Positions 48,308 to 56,663 of a stretch of DNA of 64,000 bases are shown here, piece by piece (positions within the stretch are counted from its first letter, which is position 1; every line of letters starts with the position of its first letter). The translations under genes and the position numbers were made by a program. The notes beneath the pieces were generated by a model. It was given only the letters and a program-made list of their open reading frames with translations, did not search any database and was not told where the DNA came from. The stretch spans positions 1 through 64,000 of the forward strand of contig NZ_DASPLO010000167.1 of assembly GCF_035627495.1 (NCBI RefSeq), written 5' to 3'. The DNA is from Methylocaldum sp035627495. Lineage in GTDB: Bacteria; Pseudomonadota; Gammaproteobacteria; Methylococcales; Methylococcaceae.

Positions 48308-49633
48308 ATGAGCGCGCTTTGGAGCCAGTGCATGAGCAAGCTCGAAGGCGAGTTGCCTCCGCAGCAGTTCAATACCTGGATCAGGCCCTTGCAAGCGGTC
48401 GAAAATGGTTCGGAACTGAAACTCTTAGCCCCCAACCGATTCGTGCTCGATTGGGTCAAGCAGCATTTTATCGGCAAGATCGAAGAAGTTCTATCTGACC
48501 AGAAGATCCAGCCGCCACCCCACGTCGTTCTGGAAATCGGTACTCGAAAGCAGCAGGAAGCGTCTCCCGTCGCGCCGGCGATCAAGAGGCCATCCAGCGG
48601 CAAGAAAGGGCTTCCCAACAACCTGAACACGGCTTTCACGTTCGACAATTTCGTCGAGGGCAAATCCAACCAGCTGGCCAAGGCGGCGTCCATCCAGGTG
48701 GCGCAGAATGTGGGGCGAGCCTACAACCCGCTTTTTATTTACGGCGGCGTAGGTCTCGGCAAAACCCACCTGATGCACGCCATCGGTAACGAAATTCTCC
48801 GGGCGAATTCGTCGGCAAACATCGTTTATCTTCATTCCGAGCGGTTTGTTTCGGATATGGTGAAGGCGTTGCAGCATAACGCGATCGGGGCGTTCAAAGA
48901 GTATTACCGTACGGTCGACGCCTTGTTGATCGACGATATACAGTTTTTCGCCGGCAAGGAACGCTCCCAGGAGGAGTTCTTTCATACGTTCAACAGCCTC
49001 CTGGAAAACAAGCATCAGGTCGTCCTGACCTGCGATCGCTACCCCAAGGAAATCAAGGGGCTCGAGGAACGGTTAAAGTCGCGTTTCGGGTGGGGGCTTC
49101 CGGTAGCCGTCGAGCCGCCGGATCTGGAAACCCGTGTGGCCATCCTCATGAGTAAAGCGCATCACGCCGGCGCCGATTTGTCGCCGGAAGTGGCTTTCTT
49201 CATCGGTAAGCGGATTCGCTCGAACATCCGTGAGCTTGAAGGGGCTTTGCGGCGCGTTATCGCCAACGCCCATTTCACCGGCAAGCCGATTACGCTGGAG
49301 TTCGCGAAAGAGGCGCTGCGGGATTTGATCGCGCTCCAGGACCGCATGGTCAACGTGGAAAATATCCAGAAGACGGTCGCGGAATACTACAAAATCCGGG
49401 TGGCCGATCTCTTGGCGAACAAGCGTACTCGTTCGGTGACGCGTCCTCGGCAAATCGCCATGGCACTTGCCAAAGAGCTGACCAATCATAGTTTGCCCGA
49501 AATCGGGCAGCAGTTCGGCGGGCGGGACCATACGACGGTTTTGCACGCGTGCCGCAAGGTTCAGGAGCTGAAGGAAAGCGATAGCAAGTTCGCCGAAGAC
49601 TATTCGAACCTCATGCGCACGTTATCCAACTAG
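48308..49633 (+). CDS. dnaA: Chromosomal replication initiator protein
   Basis: 441 residues with the four DnaA domains: N-terminal DnaB-interacting domain (about 1-85, LWSQCMSKLEGELPPQQFNT), a linker, the AAA+ domain with Walker A GGVGLGKTHLMHAIGN and Walker B LLIDDIQFFAGKER, and the C-terminal DNA-binding domain with the signature GGRDHTTVLHACRKV. It melts oriC and loads the helicase. It is followed by dnaN, recF and gyrB in the classic order. Length is normal. Confidence 0.99.
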   Translation: MSALWSQCMSKLEGELPPQQFNTWIRPLQAVENGSELKLLAPNRFVLDWVKQHFIGKIEEVLSDQKIQPPPHVVLEIGTRKQQEASPVAPAIKRPSSGKKGLPNNLNTAFTFDNFVEGKSNQLAKAASIQVAQNVGRAYNPLFIYGGVGLGKTHLMHAIGNEILRANSSANIVYLHSERFVSDMVKALQHNAIGAFKEYYRTVDALLIDDIQFFAGKERSQEEFFHTFNSLLENKHQVVLTCDRYPKEIKGLEERLKSRFGWGLPVAVEPPDLETRVAILMSKAHHAGADLSPEVAFFIGKRIRSNIRELEGALRRVIANAHFTGKPITLEFAKEALRDLIALQDRMVNVENIQKTVAEYYKIRVADLLANKRTRSVTRPRQIAMALAKELTNHSLPEIGQQFGGRDHTTVLHACRKVQELKESDSKFAEDYSNLMRTLSN

Positions 49634-49710
49634 ACTTGGTGTAATGGCGATTTGAGAAGCTGGATCTTTCTTTTTGCTCAACTAGTTCCGCATCAACACA
49701 TGACCCTACT

Positions 49711-50814
49711 ATGAAGTTCACCATAACGCGGGAAAATTTGCTGACGCCGTTGCAGCAGGTCGTCGGCGTCATCGAGCGGCGCCAGACGTTGCCCATCCTG
49801 TCTAATGTCCTTCTGAAGCTGGACGACGACGCTTTGGAGTTCACCGGCACCGATTTGGAAGTTCAGTTGGTCACCAAAGTTGCCGTGGACGTCGGTGATT
49901 CGGGTTCGGTTACCGTACCGGCTCGCAAGTTCTTGGATATTTGCCGCCTCTTGCCGGAAAAAAGCTTGATAAACATAGATTGCCGGCAGGAAAAATTCGT
50001 TATCCAGTGCGGGTCCAGCCGTTTCAATTTGAGCACCCTGCCTGCAGGCAACTATCCGGAATTCGATGCGGGAACGCCGGAAGTCGAAGTTTCGATTCCC
50101 AGCAATTATTTGAGGCGCGCGCTTGAAAAGACCGTCTTCGCAATGGCGCAGCAGGATGTTCGTTATTACCTGAATGGATTGCTGCTGGATTTGGGCGGCC
50201 AAATGCTTCGGGCGGTTTCGTCGGATGGCCATCGTCTTGCTTTTTTCGAGCAGCAACTGGAAGGTCATGCCGGAGAAAGCAGGCAGATCATCGTTCCGCG
50301 GAAAGGTGTTCTGGAATTGAACCGGTTGCTGGGCGAAGGGGATGATGCGGTAACCGTTCAAATTGCGCCGAACAATCTGCGCGTGGATTTGGGGACGGTC
50401 AGCTTTGCCGCGAAGCTGATCGAAGGCCGGTTTCCCGATTACCAGCGCGTCATGCCCCGCGAGCTGACGCGCGTGGTGTCGGCGGACAAGGCCACATTCA
50501 AAGGCGCTTTGACGCGGGTCTCCGTTTTGTCCAATGAAAAGTACAAGGGCATTAGCATGGAGGTGAGCGAGGACGGCGACATGTGTCTCAAGGCTCAGAA
50601 TCCGGAGCACGAAGAGGCCGAGGAAAAGTTTGCCGTCGATCTGGAAGGCAAGGGCATTTCCGTTGGGTTCAATGCGTCTTATCTTTTGGATGCCATCAAC
50701 AACGTGGATTCCGAGCGCGTTAGATTGTCGTTTACCGAGAGCGCTACCAGTTGCTTGATCGAGGATTGCGAAGACAGCCAGTTCAAATTCATCGTCATGC
50801 CCATGCGTCTGTAG
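49711..50814 (+). CDS. dnaN: DNA polymerase III beta sliding clamp
   Basis: 367 residues in three similar domains; starts MKFTITRENLLTPLQQVVGV and ends in FIVMPMRL, the usual C-terminal motif that lines the partner-binding pocket. Tethers polymerase III and many repair factors to DNA. It lies 77 nt after dnaA, with its ATG separated from any good Shine-Dalgarno (ACCCTACT), and 81 nt before recF. Confidence 0.99.
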   Translation: MKFTITRENLLTPLQQVVGVIERRQTLPILSNVLLKLDDDALEFTGTDLEVQLVTKVAVDVGDSGSVTVPARKFLDICRLLPEKSLINIDCRQEKFVIQCGSSRFNLSTLPAGNYPEFDAGTPEVEVSIPSNYLRRALEKTVFAMAQQDVRYYLNGLLLDLGGQMLRAVSSDGHRLAFFEQQLEGHAGESRQIIVPRKGVLELNRLLGEGDDAVTVQIAPNNLRVDLGTVSFAAKLIEGRFPDYQRVMPRELTRVVSADKATFKGALTRVSVLSNEKYKGISMEVSEDGDMCLKAQNPEHEEAEEKFAVDLEGKGISVGFNASYLLDAINNVDSERVRLSFTESATSCLIEDCEDSQFKFIVMPMRL

Positions 50815-50895
50815 CGTGGGGCATTCTTCGCCAGCCAGATACGGCGTGGTTACGGGCTGATCCGTGCTTAAGGCTATGGGTGAGCGAGGCTACGC

Positions 50896-51975
50896 ATGAG
50901 CCTGGTCAAAATCGAGGCTTTTGATGTACGCAACATCGAATCCGCTACGATAGAGCCATCCCCGCGCCTCAACTTCGTCGTCGGTCCCAATGCCAGCGGG
51001 AAAACGTCCTTGCTTGAGGCGGTTTATTTGTTGGGGCGGGCACGGTCGTTTCGTACTGCTCAGGTCAACCAGGCAATCCGGTTCGGTCAGAGCGGTTTAA
51101 TGGTGACCGGAAAGATCCGGAACGATGCCGGCCTCGTTGTTCCAAGCGGAGTTCATATCACACGCAATAAGCGGGAGATTCATCTTGCGGGTAGGACAAT
51201 CCATTCCAGCGCCGAGCTGATTCGTGCATTTCCGGTCCTCGTGATTCAGCCGGCAAGCGGCGCTTTGCTCGAAGGTGCTCCGAAACACCGCCGTCAGTTT
51301 CTCGACTGGGGCGTGTTTCATATCGAGGAGTCATATCTTGATTGCTGGCGGCGCTATGTTAAGGCATTGAGTCAGCGCAATACGCTAGTGCGAGAAAAGC
51401 GTCTTCGCGAAATCGAGCTATGGAACCGCGAAGTCGCGCGGTACGGTACAATAATGGATGGTGCGCGCGAACGTTATGCGGAGAGACTTAAACCATTTTT
51501 TCTTCAAAGTGCCGCGCGATTTTTCGCGGGCTTCAAATTTGATCTGCACGTGCAATCAGGGTGGAACAAGAGCAAAACTCTGGAAGCGGTGTTGCAGGAG
51601 GATGTCGCAGCGGACATTCGCCTTGGGCATACGCAATCGGGCCCTCACAAAGCCGACTTCTCGATTACGCTGGACGGTCGTCCGGCAAGAGCTTATCTCT
51701 CCCGTGGCCAAATGAAGCTTTTGGTTTACGCGCTTTTGCTGGCTCAGTCTCTGCTCATGGAAGAAAGTGCCGGCGTGAGCGCGTGCGTGCTGATTGACGA
51801 TGTGGCATCCGAGTTGGACGAGGACAATAAGAATCGGCTTCTCGGTTTTTTGCGAGAGCGGCGCACCCAGTTTTTCATCACCGCCACCGCCGAGCAAATC
51901 ATTAAAGAGGCCGTTGACGATGACGCCGCTGTGTTCCACGTGGAACATGGGCAAGTAATGCAAAGCATGAACTAA
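50896..51975 (+). CDS. recF: DNA replication and repair protein RecF
   Basis: 359 residues. Walker A GPNASGKTSLLEAVYLLGR at about 29-47, the signature LSRGQMKLLVYALLLAQS and Walker B VLIDDVASELDEDNK are all present. RecF with RecO and RecR loads RecA at single-strand gaps. The last part of the gene encodes a perfect parS site at 51932-51947 (reading VFHVEH). The stop is 3 nt before the gyrB ATG. Confidence 0.98.
   Translation: MSLVKIEAFDVRNIESATIEPSPRLNFVVGPNASGKTSLLEAVYLLGRARSFRTAQVNQAIRFGQSGLMVTGKIRNDAGLVVPSGVHITRNKREIHLAGRTIHSSAELIRAFPVLVIQPASGALLEGAPKHRRQFLDWGVFHIEESYLDCWRRYVKALSQRNTLVREKRLREIELWNREVARYGTIMDGARERYAERLKPFFLQSAARFFAGFKFDLHVQSGWNKSKTLEAVLQEDVAADIRLGHTQSGPHKADFSITLDGRPARAYLSRGQMKLLVYALLLAQSLLMEESAGVSACVLIDDVASELDEDNKNRLLGFLRERRTQFFITATAEQIIKEAVDDDAAVFHVEHGQVMQSMN
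51932..51947. promoter_or_regulatory. parS site inside recF
   Basis: TGTTCCACGTGGAACA, a perfect 16-bp palindrome identical to the common gammaproteobacterial form of the ParB binding site. It lies in the 3' end of the recF coding region. The parA and parB genes are not in the window. Confidence 0.92.
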
Positions 51976-51978
51976 AAA

Positions 51979-54402
51979 ATGAGCATGACCAAACTCGCTA
52001 ACGATTATGACAGCTCCGCCATCAAGGTTCTAAAAGGGCTTGATGCCGTCCGCAAACGTCCAGGTATGTACATCGGGGATACCGACGACGGTTCCGGCCT
52101 TCACCATATGGTATTCGAGGTCGTGGATAACTCGATCGATGAAGCCTTGGCCGGCCACTGCAAGACGGTCAGAGTTATCGTCCACAGCGATGAGTCGGTG
52201 ACCGTGACTGACGATGGCCGTGGAATTCCCGTAGATATTCACGAGGAAGAGGGGCGCTCCGCCGCCGAGGTCATCATGACCGTCCTGCATGCCGGCGGAA
52301 AATTTGACGACAATGCCTATAAGGTTTCCGGCGGACTCCACGGCGTCGGGGTTTCCGTTGTGAATGCGTTGTCCGAGCATCTGACTTTGGAAATCCAGCG
52401 TGGCGGCAAGCGTTACCGGCAGGAGTATCGTGAAGGCGAGCCACAGGCCCCGCTGGCCGAAGTAGGTGATGCGAATGGGACCGGTACGGCCATCCGCTTC
52501 AAGCCCAGTTCAACCATTTTCACTAACATCGAGTTCCATTACGAAGTCTTGGCCAAGCGGCTCCGCGAGCTGTCGTTCCTGAATTCCGGAGTCCGGATTT
52601 CTCTGGAGGACGAGCGAACGGGCAAAAGCGACGTGTTCGAGTTCGAGGGCGGAATACGTGCCTTCGTCGAGCATCTCAACAAGAATAAGACGCCCCTGTT
52701 CGATAAAGTGTTCTACTTCCAAACGGAAAAGGACGGAACCGGGGTCGAAGCCGCCTTGCAATGGAACGATTCTTACCAGGAAAACATCTTCTGCTTCACC
52801 AATAATATCCCCCAACGGGACGGGGGCACGCATTTGGCCGGCTTCCGTGCAGCGCTGACCCGTACTCTCAATCAGTACATCGAAGATCAAAGCTTGCTGA
52901 AAAAGCAGAAAATCGCCACCTCGGGCGATGATGCGCGCGAAGGGCTAACTGCAGTGCTCTCGGTAAAGGTTCCAGACCCCAAGTTCTCGTCGCAGACCAA
53001 GGACAAGCTCGTCTCGTCCGAAGTGAAGCCCGTGGTGGAATCGGCCATGGGCGAGAAGTTTCAGGAGTTTCTTTTAGAAAACCCTCCGGTCGCCCGATTG
53101 ATCGCGAACAAGATGATCGATGCCGCGCGCGCGCGCGAAGCGGCCCGTAAAGCCAGGGAGATGACGCGGCGGAAGACCGCATTGGACATTGCCGGGTTGC
53201 CCGGCAAGCTGGCCGACTGTCAGGAGCGCGATCCGACCTTGTCCGAACTTTTCATCGTCGAGGGCGACTCAGCAGGCGGTTCTGCCAAGCAGGGCCGGGA
53301 TCGGCGCACACAGGCAATACTCCCGCTCAAAGGCAAGATCCTCAATGTGGAGCGGGCCCGGTTCGACAAGATGCTCTCGTCCGAGGAGGTCGGCACCTTG
53401 ATCACTGCGCTCGGCTGTGGCATTGGGCGGGAGGAATATGATCCGAATAAGCTGCGTTACCATCGAATCATCATCATGACCGATGCCGATATCGACGGCT
53501 CCCACATTCGGACGCTGCTGCTGACCTTCTTTTATCGTCAGATGCCCGAACTGATCGAACGGGGTCATATTTATATCGCGCAACCCCCGCTCTATAAGGT
53601 CAAGAAGGGCAGACAGGAACAATACGTGAAGGATGATACGGAACTCAATAACTACTTGTTACAACTGGCCCTCGAAAAGACCCGCCTGCATATCGACGAA
53701 ACTACGCCGCCAATACAGGGGCAAGGTTTGGAGCAGCTCGCAAGGGAGTACCTGAATGTCCAGGGGCTCATCGAGCGTCTCGCCCACCGCTACGATGAAA
53801 TCCTGCTCGATCTTTTGATCGATCACCCGGTTTTGGACGCGGCTACTATCGCTAACCGTTCGGAGTGCGAGGCGTGGTTCGCGGCCTTGGTGGAGCGGTC
53901 GAATGCTAGCGACCGGAGTGCAAGCTTTGCGATCAATCTGGAGTTTTCAAGTGACTCGGACGAGTTCCGCGCTCATGTCAGTAAGCGGCTGCACGGCGTA
54001 CACAAGACCTTCGATATCGGCGCAGGTTTCTTCAGTGGGGGGGATTACAAGCGTCTTACCGCGTTCGGTCGTAAGATCGACGGGCTTTTCGGCGAGTACG
54101 CTTTTATCGCCAGCGACGACAAACGGGAGCGGGTACGGAACTTTAAGGAAGCCTTCCAGTGGATGATGACCGAGGCGAAGAAAGGTCAGCATATCCAGCG
54201 TTATAAAGGCCTAGGCGAGATGAATCCGGAGCAGCTTTGGGAGACTACGCTAGATTCGAACACGCGCCGGTTGCTTCAGGTCAAGATCGAGGATGCGATA
54301 GGCGCCGACGAGGTCTTTTCCACGTTAATGGGCGATCAGGTCGAACCTCGGCGTGATTTCATCGAGAAAAACGCCCTGGAAGTCGCAAATTTGGACGTGT
54401 GA
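51979..54402 (+). CDS. gyrB: DNA gyrase subunit B
   Basis: 807 residues. The GHKL ATPase domain shows LEAVRKRPGMYIGDTDDG-like LDAVRKRPGMYIGD, EVVDNSIDEAL and the TDDGRGIP motif; the Toprim domain shows LFIVEGDSAGGSAKQGRDR and TDADIDGSHI. The length includes the roughly 170-residue insert typical of proteobacterial GyrB. With GyrA it introduces negative supercoils. It is the last gene of the dnaA-dnaN-recF-gyrB group and is closed by a strong terminator. Confidence 0.99.
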   Translation: MSMTKLANDYDSSAIKVLKGLDAVRKRPGMYIGDTDDGSGLHHMVFEVVDNSIDEALAGHCKTVRVIVHSDESVTVTDDGRGIPVDIHEEEGRSAAEVIMTVLHAGGKFDDNAYKVSGGLHGVGVSVVNALSEHLTLEIQRGGKRYRQEYREGEPQAPLAEVGDANGTGTAIRFKPSSTIFTNIEFHYEVLAKRLRELSFLNSGVRISLEDERTGKSDVFEFEGGIRAFVEHLNKNKTPLFDKVFYFQTEKDGTGVEAALQWNDSYQENIFCFTNNIPQRDGGTHLAGFRAALTRTLNQYIEDQSLLKKQKIATSGDDAREGLTAVLSVKVPDPKFSSQTKDKLVSSEVKPVVESAMGEKFQEFLLENPPVARLIANKMIDAARAREAARKAREMTRRKTALDIAGLPGKLADCQERDPTLSELFIVEGDSAGGSAKQGRDRRTQAILPLKGKILNVERARFDKMLSSEEVGTLITALGCGIGREEYDPNKLRYHRIIIMTDADIDGSHIRTLLLTFFYRQMPELIERGHIYIAQPPLYKVKKGRQEQYVKDDTELNNYLLQLALEKTRLHIDETTPPIQGQGLEQLAREYLNVQGLIERLAHRYDEILLDLLIDHPVLDAATIANRSECEAWFAALVERSNASDRSASFAINLEFSSDSDEFRAHVSKRLHGVHKTFDIGAGFFSGGDYKRLTAFGRKIDGLFGEYAFIASDDKRERVRNFKEAFQWMMTEAKKGQHIQRYKGLGEMNPEQLWETTLDSNTRRLLQVKIEDAIGADEVFSTLMGDQVEPRRDFIEKNALEVANLDV

Positions 54403-54450
54403 CCCGGCTTGGCTCCCGGAAACACGGGGGCTCTTCTGTTACTCTAAAAA

Positions 54451-54474
54451 GGCTCCTCAATGGGAGCCTTTTTT
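54451..54474 (+). terminator. Rho-independent terminator after gyrB
   Basis: GGCTCC (54451-54456) and GGAGCC (54463-54468) with a six-nt loop, preceded by AAAAA and followed by TTTTTT, so it can act in both directions. It ends the dnaA-gyrB transcript 49 nt after the gyrB stop. Confidence 0.9.
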
Positions 54475-54541
54475 GTTTTTAGGGTGCGGCCTGCCTTCTC
54501 GCGGAAAATCACCAAAGTCATAGCGCGGGCGGGCCGTCTGA

Positions 54542-54579
54542 CTCATCTCAATTGTTCCACGTGGAACAATTGAGATGAG
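54542..54579. promoter_or_regulatory. Extended parS palindrome downstream of gyrB
   Basis: The 16-bp core TGTTCCACGTGGAACA occupies 54553-54568 and is identical to the recF site. The symmetry extends perfectly to 19 bp on each side (38 bp in all), far more than ParB needs. It lies in the gyrB-lgt gap after the terminator; the remainder of that gap should hold the lgt promoter. Confidence 0.92.
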
Positions 54580-54721
54580 CTTCCTCGATCTTCCGAGGCG
54601 CCTCCGGCTCGCGATCAGGGTATACTTTTAACCCATCCCGGTCTTCTGATCGCCCACGATCGCTCATTTTAGAATCCTCAGACTGCACTTAACCGAACTT
54701 CATTTACGGAGAGACAGCCTA

Positions 54722-55534
54722 ATGTTGCCCTATCCTTCTATCGATCCCGTGGCCATCAGCATCGGTCCTTTGAACATTCACTGGTACGGGCTGATGTACG
54801 TTATCGGTATCGGCGGCGCGTGGTGGCTGGCTCGGCGAAGAGCAAAAGAGCCGGGCTTTCCTTGGAGCACCTCTCAGGTGGAAGACCTAATTTTTTATGC
54901 GGCGCTTGGGCTGGTGATCGGAGGCCGAATCGGATACGTGGTGTTCTACAGCTTTTCCGCGTTTATCCAAGATCCCTTAATGTTGTTTCGGGTATGGGAA
55001 GGCGGTATGGCTTTTCACGGCGGGTTGCTGGGCGCCATCGCCGCGATGTGGATCTATGGGCGTAGGCAGAACAGCTCATTCTTCGAGGTAACGGACTTCA
55101 TCGCGCCGTATGTGCCTATCGGGCTATTCACAGGCCGAATCGGAAATTTCATCAACGCGGAGCTTTGGGGCAAGCCCACTGACGTCCCTTGGGCAATGGT
55201 GTTCCCTGGCGCCGGCCCGGAGCCGCGCCATCCCTCCCAATTGTACGAAGCGTTTCTGGAGGGCATCGTCCTCTTCGTCGCACTACAATTATTCAGTCGG
55301 CGGTCGCCTCCGAGAATGGCGGTGAGCGGTTTATTTCTGCTGCTATACGGCATCTTCCGCTTCATGATCGAGTTCGTGCGGCTGCCGGACGCGCACATCG
55401 GCTACCTGGCTTTCGGGTGGTTGACCATGGGGCAAGTCTTGACCTTCCCCATGATTATTTTGGGTATCCTGCTTCTTGTTCTGGCCTATCGTCGCAGCCC
55501 CGCGGCGGGTCGAATGAGAACAAAGGAGTCTTAA
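54722..55534 (+). CDS. lgt: Prolipoprotein diacylglyceryl transferase
   Basis: 270 residues, seven transmembrane helices. The motifs YGLMYVIGIGG near the start, HGGLLG with the essential histidine, and IGLFTGRIGNFINAELWGKP (the Lgt signature with the catalytic-site arginine) are present. It transfers diacylglycerol from phosphatidylglycerol to the lipobox cysteine of prelipoproteins. It precedes thyA by 57 nt, the conserved lgt-thyA pair. Confidence 0.98.
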   Translation: MLPYPSIDPVAISIGPLNIHWYGLMYVIGIGGAWWLARRRAKEPGFPWSTSQVEDLIFYAALGLVIGGRIGYVVFYSFSAFIQDPLMLFRVWEGGMAFHGGLLGAIAAMWIYGRRQNSSFFEVTDFIAPYVPIGLFTGRIGNFINAELWGKPTDVPWAMVFPGAGPEPRHPSQLYEAFLEGIVLFVALQLFSRRSPPRMAVSGLFLLLYGIFRFMIEFVRLPDAHIGYLAFGWLTMGQVLTFPMIILGILLLVLAYRRSPAAGRMRTKES

Positions 55535-55591
55535 GTTCGTTAGCGTCGTATCGCGGCCAAAGACTGGTTTTACACACCTATTACGTCCATC

Positions 55592-56491
55592 ATGATGTCC
55601 CACTCCGAAGAGCAATATCTCACTTTACTTCGAAAGTTGATAAATGAAGGCGACGAGCGCATTGATCGAACCGGGGTCGGGACGCGAGCCCTCTTCGGCT
55701 ACACGATGCGATTCAATCTTGCCGAAGGGTTCCCGATATTCACCACCAAGCAGATCTTCTGGAAGATCGCTTTCAAGGAGCTTTTATGGATGTTGTCCGG
55801 CGGCCGGAACATCCGCGAGCTACTAGAGCAGAATGTACGCATCTGGACCGATTGGCCGTTAAAAAAATACCGGGCCGCGAGCGGCGAAGCCATAAGCCAG
55901 GAAGATTTTGAGCAACGAATCATTAACGATGATGATTTTGCGGCTCAATGGGGCGACTTGGGGCCTGTGTATGGGCACCAGTGGCGACGTTGGCGGGGTT
56001 ACGATGGGAAAGAGATCGATCAGGTACAAGAATTAGTCAACGGGTTGAAGAACAATCCTACTTCACGCCGACTGCTCTTCGAGGGGTGGAATGTGGCTGA
56101 ACTGGATGAGATGGCGCTGCCCCCCTGCCACAAAACCTATCAGTTCTTCGTTTGCCAGGCTACCAACAAATTGTCGGGAGCCTTGATGCAACGTTCGGCC
56201 GACGCCTATCTGGGGCTGGGCTGGAACATCGCCAATCTCGCCTTACTGACGCACCTGCTCGCCGATCACTGCGGTTACGAGCCAGGTGAGATCGTCTGGT
56301 TCGGCTGCGATGTGCATTTATATTTGAACCATATCCCGCAGGCGCAGGTTCAGATCGAACGAGAACCGCGTCCGCTTCCCAGATTACTTATCAAGCGCAA
56401 GGCGGCCGATATCTTCGATTATCGAATCGAGGATTTCGAGTTGGAAAGTTACGATCCCCACCCCCACATACCGGCCGAAGTGGCGGTTTAG
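55592..56491 (+). CDS. thyA: Thymidylate synthase
   Basis: 299 residues from the first of two adjacent ATGs. The active-site cysteine is Cys179 in LPPCHKTYQFFV; GDLGPVYGHQWRRW and the late ADIFDYRIEDF are standard. Relative to the 264-residue E. coli enzyme it carries an insertion of about 35 residues after the first helices (IWTDWPLKKYRAASGEAISQ region), a feature of another common ThyA subgroup. It makes dTMP from dUMP and methylene-THF, yielding dihydrofolate for FolA, whose gene is 4.5 kb away here instead of adjacent. Confidence 0.98.
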   Translation: MMSHSEEQYLTLLRKLINEGDERIDRTGVGTRALFGYTMRFNLAEGFPIFTTKQIFWKIAFKELLWMLSGGRNIRELLEQNVRIWTDWPLKKYRAASGEAISQEDFEQRIINDDDFAAQWGDLGPVYGHQWRRWRGYDGKEIDQVQELVNGLKNNPTSRRLLFEGWNVAELDEMALPPCHKTYQFFVCQATNKLSGALMQRSADAYLGLGWNIANLALLTHLLADHCGYEPGEIVWFGCDVHLYLNHIPQAQVQIEREPRPLPRLLIKRKAADIFDYRIEDFELESYDPHPHIPAEVAV

Positions 56492-56663
56492 CTGTTTTCG
56501 CCCAGTCGAATCGGCGCCTTTTAAACGCGTTCCAGCCTGTACCGAGCAATACCCTGCCGGGGTGGAGAGCCTTGGAATTTTAGGTCAGTGTATCCATCCA
56601 AAGCCCTAACAACCAGGCATCGCCGTTCGCTAGCTCAAGGCGAGTGATGACGACCAGAAAGCG

